21,281 nucleotides of DNA from JBKEAJ01 sp047972135. Its GTDB lineage: Bacteria > Bacteroidota > Bacteroidia > Bacteroidales > Prolixibacteraceae. The notes beneath the pieces were generated by a model. The model had not been told where the DNA came from, made no database searches, and saw only the letters and a list, made by a program, of their open reading frames with translations. Below, in pieces: positions 17,501 to 21,281 of this stretch (positions are counted from its first letter, which is position 1; each line of letters opens with the position of its first letter). A program made the translations under genes and the position numbers. The stretch lies in NCBI GenBank assembly GCA_047972135.1, contig JBKEAJ010000119.1, positions 1 through 21,281 on the forward strand, read 5' to 3'.

Positions 17501-17588
17501 TGTAAGTGTGCAATACAGCACAGGCAGCGAAGATGTATGCGCAGGAGCTGACAATAAGGTGAGTCTGACATTCGAGATAACGAAGTAA
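11574..17588 (+). CDS. Second giant exported BspA-type (DUF285) modular surface protein
   Basis: This 2004-residue paralogue of the preceding gene probably also works at the cell surface. A signal peptide is clear (residues 1-29, hydrophobic core VLIIISIMFASVFVL ending QAQ), which supports the ATG at 11574. There is no convincing Shine-Dalgarno site, as is common in this phylum. Three modules (residues about 35-517, 711-964 and 1158-1526) share the PKD-like, DUF285 and cap plan. By my count they hold 11, 3 and 7 repeats. The second has WGEG where others have WGDG. Each is followed by a linker of about 190 residues with two Ig-like parts. A cadherin-like Ig domain (about 1712-1798; VSYEPDDDFLGTDSFRY) and the shared C-terminal domain (1799-2004) complete it. 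LamG, DUF6923-like and GEVED regions are absent, so the protein looks like a different assembly of the same parts. The gap to the first gene (284 bp, with a repeat and possible promoter box) leaves co-transcription open. Confidence 0.95.
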   Translation: MCIKFYRLRTCVLIIISIMFASVFVLQAQTKADAFIVKWQINKGDFRLPVDGIGRTYHMSVDWGDGSKKDITDMHNGIIKYSHYYKERGIYIIKITPLEDLDNDGKYETGFPYINMRDKAEASQRHGFMDVVQWGSSRWETMKDAFWECKYMDVTASDTPDLSIAKSTSGMFYGATELIGTKVFEDWDMSNIENMSWMFFKALIFNQDVGGWEVRNVTDMSSMFGFTRKFNRDLSRWNTSNVENMKQMFSTTEEFNNGAELGDMTKPLNWDVSSVEDMREMFSQAPNFNQYIGKWNTSKVTNMFAMFNDARSFNNGDVRGGSSKPMEWDVSSVTTMGRMFYIEKEKYSSFNQDISSWDVSSVTRTDNMLDGADVFNNGGQPLDWGSKTSKLTDMSSMFRSSAFNQDVSSWDVSNVRKMYSTFRYGVFDQDLSAWKIKSLTDAQNMFAGTKLSTANYDSLLISWNRQLVNGEANKRVKFDANESQYCEGEAARANLIANGWGDGKTGNNKPSDIWDKGKASPRTDFTFGEDVDLCFGDSIDLVLSGSEAGFLYYFYELSSDALLYDSVLGTGEALSFLVKPDDTSGYYVVAEDIISDREECLFADVDTVIVNIVQPGWGGSISPASKQVFSGRNSTELKLSGYKGSIIAWESSTDSFKTVATVIPNTVGLESYTALNLDADTYFRAVVKNGPCDTIYSDTAVLRVIPDDESFITRWEVTAGTELTLSVGAAYIYDFLIDWGEGDAVVFSGDASSLNGAIKHTYTGLGTDTVDVRIAPNVDLDGDGEYESGLPHIILSAQSRLLDVSQWGRSRWKDMSGSFSSCARLDVSASDTPDLRDVSSLASMFADCPKLVGTEVFGAWGVGNVQDMSYMFKGASSFSQDLGDWQISSLGTAAGMFEGAKLKLSHYDSLLIGWERQAAPQNVKFHGGASLYCDGESARANLIVGGWGDGVPTANADTDIIDGGRAELDDSFTFGKDSTICGNDTAVLRLSGSEQGIYYHLYDLETKAMIIDSVLGTGSPIDFFVSPTDTASYYVLADNPDAAGSSCHTVGIDTVTVNVYPISRGGRTLPAVHHLVSSTEPTVLSLRDHIGEVVRWESSNSLDFSSPTTISNSAGKNTITVSGISQPTYFRALLRSGTCDSAYSKPAELSLTPDGELFITKWVPAAPDYRITIPTYGGGYNYTVYWGDGNKDEHVASAVSHSYSSDDTVIIKIDVSFANDKSGKPITSFPRLYFYAMPDMQDKLVDIVQWGINRWTSMDSAFYGCSNLDVSAPDVPSFIARVGASAMFRGCRSLVGTSAFSSWDVIRLADMSGMFYGAVSFNMDISDWDVENVRDMNRMFYNAESYNNGGMPLAWMHVPLRSSPDMVSSTLNVADMSGMFAGATAFNQDINHWDVGNVRNMQAMFDGASSFDQALADWDVSQVDTMSQMFRNATAFDQDLASWQIAALDDAAAMFEGAKLSIANYDSLLISWNRQLEASLAKQNVKFHGGASRYCAGESARANLIVGGWGDGVQTANTANDIIDGGSSIPKDNYTFGNDTSTCFGTSLTLSLSGSEIGVYYHLYELDSEILILDSVMGTGSSIDFIINPDDTTSYYLLADNPEAQGSACHTLRIDTITVDVIPLSVGGNISPSETFVCFGDNTLSLTLNNNVGDVVRWESSVNADFSDSTLLAEKGASLSVDNLSQTTYYRVLVSSVTCDSAYSDTAVVIIYDAEAKDFYDTISYGEILTIYPLDSVDAYLATLNYIGEPRWGLVRMHLNERVSYEPDDDFLGTDSFRYYVTMNGACIDSAWVYVTTLCKPYRMPDLIMEVCLSDNTYNINLLEYMPYADIREVRVWDSNGEQIRNPREYPAAKLSYDNTTVFTYDYARTGYCSAAKPGKIYINSLSDNRYANFKHRKISMCGTYLKDGGYKLNPIIPYLSKSGEWLVSTPLVTGSNLDASQYFNDKDADGIIFDAIRFWDAVISDNNDEAPDKVSVSVQYSTGSEDVCAGADNKVSLTFEITK
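11676..16151 (+). repeat. Three PKD/DUF285/cap modules within the second giant gene
   Basis: Modules lie at 11676-13124, 13704-14465 and 15045-16151, separated by linkers of 579 nt each (13125-13703 and 14466-15044). Unlike the first gene, every module here is followed by a linker. DNA-level similarity is high in places: the cap segment around 14386-14425 and that around 16072-16111 share a long run (tctgcacgagccaatctcat and onward) with very few changes, suggesting recent duplication or conversion between modules. Confidence 0.88.
16968..17585 (+). other. Conserved 206-residue C-terminal domain, copy 2
   Basis: It aligns gaplessly with 10669-11286 and conserves five Cys; a sixth, near the end of copy 1 (IVCLT), is Ser here (KVSLT). 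Identity is uneven at DNA level: 17484-17554 differs from 11185-11255 at only about 3 of 71 positions, whereas the region encoding WDSNGEQIRNP is much more diverged. Confidence 0.8.
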
Positions 17589-17626
17589 CGAAGTGATGAT
17601 TTGATACTACGATACTATGATGCTAT
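17578..17626. repeat. Short 8-bp tandem repeats across the stop codon and 3' flank
   Basis: TAACGAAG occurs twice in tandem (17578-17593), and the stop codon TAA (17586-17588) lies in the second unit. Ten bases further on, GATACTAC, GATACTAT and GATGCTAT follow one another (17603-17626). The rest of the 106-bp gap to the convergent gene shows no clear terminator. Confidence 0.55.
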
Positions 17627-17694
17627 AAATACGACTAGCCTTGTTCGGAGTAAAGTACAGCTCACAATGGCAGCAGTGCTTAGTGGTCGGGCTA

Positions 17695-18027
17695 TTAAAA
17701 CAGTATTTCTACGGCAGCAAAGATAGTGCTTCGCAGCGTGTCGCCCATTATTTTCGCAAGCTTTTTAGCTTTGTATTTTGACATCTTTGCTATGTTTTGT
17801 AGTTCTATCTGATAAATATCCCGTTCGCTCAGCAAGGCACGCTCATATTGGTGTTTTTCGATTTTGGAATTTTTTGCCATATCTTCAAGCCATTCTAGCC
17901 TTGAAGCATGGCGTTTTGCTATTTCTTCGGCAATGGGTTTTATTCTTTTGAATTCCGACTTTGAGAGGTTTTTCTCCAGGTTGGAAGCCATCTTCACCAA
18001 GATTTTATTTAATTTTTCTTTGTCCAT
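17695..18027 (-). CDS. Hypothetical small basic helical protein
   Basis: This 110-residue protein is very rich in Lys, Glu and Arg and probably almost entirely alpha-helical. No signal peptide or internal membrane segment is visible; the C-terminal stretch (STIFAAVEILF) is the only hydrophobic part. I recognise no family. AAGGAG directly abuts the ATG, which is unusually tight; Met13 (17991-17989) is an alternative start. The gene lies 27 nt downstream of the putative lipoprotein gene on the same strand, so the two are probably co-transcribed. It converges on the second giant gene with a 106-bp gap. The charged helical character would suit binding to a partner or to nucleic acid, but that is speculation. 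Confidence 0.7.
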   Translation of the reverse strand: MDKEKLNKILVKMASNLEKNLSKSEFKRIKPIAEEIAKRHASRLEWLEDMAKNSKIEKHQYERALLSERDIYQIELQNIAKMSKYKAKKLAKIMGDTLRSTIFAAVEILF

Positions 18028-18054
18028 CTCCTTATATGTTATGTATCTGGATTA

Positions 18055-18492
18055 TCATTCCTTTGTTTTCTCCGAAAAGTGTATAGCTTCCAGAAATGCA
18101 ATACATTGTTTATGGAAAATTTCAATTTGCTTGTCTGTAATGTTGGAGTCTTCTTTTTTATGCTGTTCTCTACAAGTGAGCCAATAGTCAAGTAGCTTAT
18201 TAGCTCCATTATCTTCGTTGTTTATGTACTGGCTTGATAGTCTGAAAATAATAGCCCGTATATCTACCTCTATATCAAGATAATCCTTTGCGTACTCGCT
18301 AAATGCTCTCTTTTTATCTCCTTCGTCGGACAATTGCAGAACCGACAAGTAAAGCTCGTCTATTTTTTCTGCTGTTTGCTCTATGCGGCGTGCCGTAGAG
18401 CTGTCGTATTGCGACATATTTCCGATAGAACTGCAAGAGTAGTTTAGAGCTACTAGCGACAATGTACTGATATATAGTAGTATGTGTTTCAT
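18055..18492 (-). CDS. Putative lipoprotein of unknown function
   Basis: This 145-residue protein begins with a signal peptide (KHILLYISTLSLVALNYS) followed by Cys20-Ser-Ser, consistent with a Bacteroidetes lipoprotein although -3 is Asn. The mature part is acidic to neutral and predicted helical, with two further Cys (in LTCRE and KQCIA) that could pair. I recognise no family. AGAGGAGGA lies 13 nt upstream of the ATG. A weak promoter-like pair on the minus strand (TTTC at 18550-18547, then 19 nt, then TATCTTTA at 18527-18520) may drive it and the downstream small gene; each box misses the consensus at one position. Confidence 0.75.
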   Translation of the reverse strand: MKHILLYISTLSLVALNYSCSSIGNMSQYDSSTARRIEQTAEKIDELYLSVLQLSDEGDKKRAFSEYAKDYLDIEVDIRAIIFRLSSQYINNEDNGANKLLDYWLTCREQHKKEDSNITDKQIEIFHKQCIAFLEAIHFSEKTKE

Positions 18493-18564
18493 GTGTTTAT
18501 GTTTATCCTCCTCTGTCCGTAAAGATAAGAAAGAAAATCAAAAAACGAAAATATTTTCTTGTTT

Positions 18565-18595
18565 TTTGCAGAATTTGCAAAAAGTACTAACTTTG
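18565..18595 (+). promoter_or_regulatory. Bacteroidetes-type promoter TTTG-N19-TAACTTTG
   Basis: TTTG (18565-18568), a 19-nt spacer and TAACTTTG (18588-18595) match the known -33/-7 consensus TTTG-N19-21-TAnnTTTG of the Bacteroidetes primary sigma factor. Transcription would start near 18600 and give a 5' leader of roughly 195 nt before the lipocalin-like gene, crossing the leader repeat. The 304-bp region 18493-18796 also holds the start signals of the divergent lipoprotein gene. Confidence 0.7.
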
Positions 18596-18668
18596 CAGGA
18601 GTTACTGTACAAGTTGAGAGTTTTGGTGGCGGAGTATGAACTTAATAATCAGTATTTTAGATATTTAA

Positions 18669-18796
18669 AGACATGAAACTTCCATGCAGTAGGCTTTAAG
18701 CTATATGCAATAAGCCTAACTACACACAGGAGTATGATTAAAAACAGCAAAAGCATAAAGCCTATAGCTTACAGCTTATTGCAAAATTATAAAGAT
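18669..18796 (+). repeat. Leader repeat, copy 2 (block A, then block B)
   Basis: Block A (18672-18704) matches 335-366 with one clear substitution. Block B (18746-18792) matches 291-330 apart from an extra 7-bp duplication (cagctta) and small changes. Block A again encodes a short ORF, ATG 18673 to TAA 18697-18699 (MKLPCSRL). Block B leads straight to ATAAAGAT-ATGAAA, the chosen start of the lipocalin-like gene, at the same place where copy 1 has ATAAACAC-ATGAAA. The repeat therefore looks like a gene-start segment that has been copied. Confidence 0.7.
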
Positions 18797-19273
18797 ATGA
18801 AATGGTTTATTTTTGGTGGCTGTCAAAAGGGAGACTTGAGGTTTCCGTGTAGAATAGTTGTAAGAGCGTGTTTAATTGTGATTTTCGCACTGTCCTCTTT
18901 TAGTTCCTTTGGGCAGCAGACGGATTTGGACGGGACCTGGGTGCTGGATAGTGTTAAAATCAACAAATTTAAACAGGGGATAATTGGAGATTCCATTAAA
19001 TATGAGGATTTGTATATTACAAGTGTTTTCAGTAAGATAAAGTTTACCAATGATGGAGATTGTCTTCTGCATAGACAGTTTGCCAATGTGGCACAAGCAT
19101 CTTATACTTCATCTCAAGATAGTGTTGTTATTACAGATAATACTGCACAGTATAGTTACAAATTGAGTATTAATAATGGAGAACTAATCTTAAGTGGAGT
19201 TGCTAAAGCTGCTGATTTTTCAGGAGTGCTAGAAGACTATAAACTGGTTATGAGATTTACCAAAGAGAATTGA
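18797..19273 (+). CDS. Lipocalin-like exported protein
   Basis: The 158-residue product has a long basic N-region, a hydrophobic core (RACLIVIFALSSFSSF) and probable cleavage before QQTD (near residue 39). A single small beta-barrel domain follows (about 44-155), starting with L-D-G-T-W-V-L-D-S-V. That opening and the series of short beta strands fit the Bacteroidetes lipocalin-like families, generally periplasmic or outer-membrane proteins of unknown ligand. The frame is open to an ATG at 18734, but those extra 21 codons are read through block B of the leader repeat, so I prefer 18797. A TTG at 18836 behind AAGGGAG would give a tidier signal peptide and is a second alternative. The next gene starts 38 bp downstream and is probably in the same operon. 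Confidence 0.75.
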   Translation: MKWFIFGGCQKGDLRFPCRIVVRACLIVIFALSSFSSFGQQTDLDGTWVLDSVKINKFKQGIIGDSIKYEDLYITSVFSKIKFTNDGDCLLHRQFANVAQASYTSSQDSVVITDNTAQYSYKLSINNGELILSGVAKAADFSGVLEDYKLVMRFTKEN

Positions 19274-19311
19274 TTGAGTCTGTCAAGCTCTTTAATAAAA
19301 TAATAAAGCAT

Positions 19312-21281
19312 ATGAAACGAATCTTACCTATACTTTGGATTATAATAATACCAATATTATCGAATGCACAAAACAACTTGATTCCTGATACCTCTGACTG
19401 TGGAGGTACGCGTCCTGCTTTTGCTTTTGATATTCAGCCGGCATGGAATTCTTCAACAAACGAAAATGTCGACTCTAGGTATACTCCTATAGTCGGAGAT
19501 ATTGACGGTGATGGTAGTGTTGAGGTGTTAACGGCAAATGGTATGCCGGGAGGAGGTGGAATTCTATATGTCTTCAATGGCAAGACTGGTGCATTGAAAG
19601 GACAAATTAATACTTCAGGCATTGGCACTACTTACAGTAGTGGGATTTGCATTCTGAGGCGAAACAGCTCAGATAAAGGTTCGGTTGTTATAGCCGGAAG
19701 GGATGGGAATGTTTACCTATACGAAGTGAGTTCAGGAAGTGAAACATCAATAACATTTAATTCAACACCTGTATGGACAACTTCTTTAACTGTCAATGTA
19801 GATATACCTGTTGTTGCAGATCTTAATGGTGATGGAATTGTCGAGATTGTTGTAGGCAAATATATTCTTAATGCAAATACAGGAGCAGTGTTGAGTACTT
19901 TGTCATTTGAAGGTGGAACAGGATATCAGAATTGTGGACAACGCTTCAATAACGTGGCAGATGTTGACGGCGATGGTCTTGCAGATGTTTTGGCAGGAAG
20001 CTTTGTTTATAGGTTTAATAATGGGTTTGTAAGCTCTCCAGCTCCTTGGAAAAAATGTGGTAGATATGGTGAGTCAGGGATTGACGGTACAAATATTGTT
20101 GCTGATATAGACCAAGATGGGTATATTGATGTTGTATTTGTCTATTGGGACAAAAACAAAGAATGTGAGATTACCGTTTGGACTCCTTCTACGGATAACG
20201 AGATAGATCATTTTACAATGATAGTGGGTAATAGTGTGTCCTATCCTTTTGTGGGCGACATTGATGGTAGGGTGCATATAGTAGGCGGAGTGGAAAAAAA
20301 ATATCCGGAAATATGCGTTAATACAGCAGGGCATCTCCGCGCATTTACATTTGATGGAACAAATTTTTTATTAAAATGGGATCTAACCCACACGGATATG
20401 TCAGGTTCTACGATATTAACCTTATTTGATTTCAACCTCGACGGCATAGTTGAACTTGTGTATAGAGATGAATCTAAACTGCGCATTTTGAATGGACAGG
20501 GAAGTAGCCCAATAGATGCTGCTACACCTATAGTATGTGGTTCTGCTACTATTGTTGAGACTCCCGTAGTTGCAGATGTTACCGGCGATGGTAGTGCAAA
20601 TATTATTGTAACTGGGAATTTCGATGGCACTACAGCCGTGAAAGGCGAATTAAGAGTTTTTGAAGGAGCTGCCTCCAAATGGGCATCTTGCCCTAGCATT
20701 TGGAATCAGCAGTTGTATAGCAACTTACTAGTAAATTTAGATCTAACTATTCCCAAAAGAATAGAACCCGTAAACACAACTTTTACTCAAACTTGTGCAG
20801 AAGGCAAAAAGATACAATTTTATAATGGAGGTCCGATGCAGGCTCCATTTATTAGCGAAGAAACTTATTGTCCCATTGACTTATCTCCCGACTTATATGT
20901 GGAAAACGGCAGCTTCGAGTATTTATCGGCAACTTCCGTTAAGATAACCGTAACGGTAAAAAATGTCGGTTTGGTTTTGGCTGCTGCATCAACACCATAT
21001 CAATATTATAAAAATGCTAAAACAACGGCAAACGTTATAGGAAGTGGAACATTGGGAGTCGACTTATCTCCCGGACAAAGCACCACCATAACACGTACAT
21101 TTACAGGCTTAAACCCTATGCCATCACAGTTTTATTTCAGAGTTGTCGACGACGGAATAAACTTTCCTGCTTCAGGAGCATATAGCGACTGTAATCTTAC
21201 TAACAACACAAAATCATTTGGTACACTGGAGCTTACCAAAGTAACTAATGCAAGCTCTGCATGTATCGACGGGTCGAGCAT
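19312..21281 (+). CDS. Secreted FG-GAP/VCBS-type beta-propeller protein with CARDB-like domain (3' end outside window)
   Basis: The frame is open from ATG 19312 to the window edge (656 codons, no stop), so the gene is incomplete. A signal peptide (residues 1-19, MKRILPILW...SNA before QNN) is clear. Seven FG-GAP-like repeats carry Ca2+-loop motifs of the type D-x-D-G-D-G: residues about 63 (DIDGDGSVE), 170 (DLNGDGIVE), 217 (DVDGDGLAD), 265 (DIDQDGYID), 316 (degenerate, DIDGRVHIV), 373 (DFNLDGIVE) and 422 (DVTGDGSAN). Seven such units fit a seven-bladed integrin-like propeller. A CARDB-like Ig domain follows at about 525-638 (VKITVTVKNVG ... NLTNNTKSF), and a further domain begins at the edge. 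The architecture suggests a cell-surface or secreted adhesion protein. Any sorting domain would lie beyond the window. Confidence 0.9.
   Translation, partial: MKRILPILWIIIIPILSNAQNNLIPDTSDCGGTRPAFAFDIQPAWNSSTNENVDSRYTPIVGDIDGDGSVEVLTANGMPGGGGILYVFNGKTGALKGQINTSGIGTTYSSGICILRRNSSDKGSVVIAGRDGNVYLYEVSSGSETSITFNSTPVWTTSLTVNVDIPVVADLNGDGIVEIVVGKYILNANTGAVLSTLSFEGGTGYQNCGQRFNNVADVDGDGLADVLAGSFVYRFNNGFVSSPAPWKKCGRYGESGIDGTNIVADIDQDGYIDVVFVYWDKNKECEITVWTPSTDNEIDHFTMIVGNSVSYPFVGDIDGRVHIVGGVEKKYPEICVNTAGHLRAFTFDGTNFLLKWDLTHTDMSGSTILTLFDFNLDGIVELVYRDESKLRILNGQGSSPIDAATPIVCGSATIVETPVVADVTGDGSANIIVTGNFDGTTAVKGELRVFEGAASKWASCPSIWNQQLYSNLLVNLDLTIPKRIEPVNTTFTQTCAEGKKIQFYNGGPMQAPFISEETYCPIDLSPDLYVENGSFEYLSATSVKITVTVKNVGLVLAAASTPYQYYKNAKTTANVIGSGTLGVDLSPGQSTTITRTFTGLNPMPSQFYFRVVDDGINFPASGAYSDCNLTNNTKSFGTLELTKVTNASSACIDGSS

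Noticed and set aside
18482..18676. Plus-strand open frame of 64 codons
   Set aside because: It spans the start of the divergent lipoprotein gene and the promoter at 18565-18595, and has no coding features.
18734..18796. Upstream ATG start for the lipocalin-like gene
   Set aside because: The extra codons are the leader repeat read as protein, and they would bury the signal peptide.

Overview
The window looks like a chromosomal fragment of a Bacteroidetes bacterium, probably Bacteroidales. The evidence is giant secreted BspA-type (DUF285) repeat proteins, GEVED, LamG and DUF6923-like domains, a lipocalin-like exported protein, weak Shine-Dalgarno sites, and a sequence matching the Bacteroidetes promoter pattern TTTG-N19-TAnnTTTG. 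The standard genetic code is used (TAA, TAG and TGA all act as stops). No rRNA, tRNA, CRISPR array, transposase or phage gene is visible. The abundance of very large surface proteins would suit a host- or protist-associated species, but that is inference.

Layout. Positions 2-154 may be the 3' end of an unrecognised gene. Positions 155-552 are a repeat-rich control region: a 76-bp palindromic dispersed element, a leader repeat also found near 18.7 kb, a perfect 18-bp hairpin, and a (TG)7 plus T9 tract. Positions 553-11289 encode a 3578-residue exported protein: six modules (each a PKD-like sheet, BspA-type repeats and a cap), paired Ig-like linkers, LamG, a DUF6923-like region, GEVED, and a 206-residue C-terminal domain. 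A 284-bp gap carries the second copy of the palindromic element. Positions 11574-17588 encode a 2004-residue relative with three modules, the same linkers, a cadherin-like Ig domain and the same C-terminal domain.

Positions 18492-17695 (minus strand) hold two small unrecognised genes, a probable lipoprotein followed by a basic helical protein. Convergent with the second giant gene and divergent from what follows, they form a separate unit. On the plus strand a good promoter (18565-18595) precedes a lipocalin-like exported protein (18797-19273). This is followed after 38 bp by the 5' part (656 codons) of a secreted protein with seven FG-GAP-like repeats and a CARDB-like domain, which runs off the window.

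Working together: nearly everything recognisable is exported. The two giants are probably paralogous adhesins or surface-layer fibres built from interchangeable modules and sharing one conserved C-terminus that resembles neither the T9SS type A nor the type B sorting signal. That shared C-terminus, together with the repeated leader sequences, is the most promising lead. BspA-type repeats themselves are a known family, and I did not find a clearly new enzymatic or defence system.
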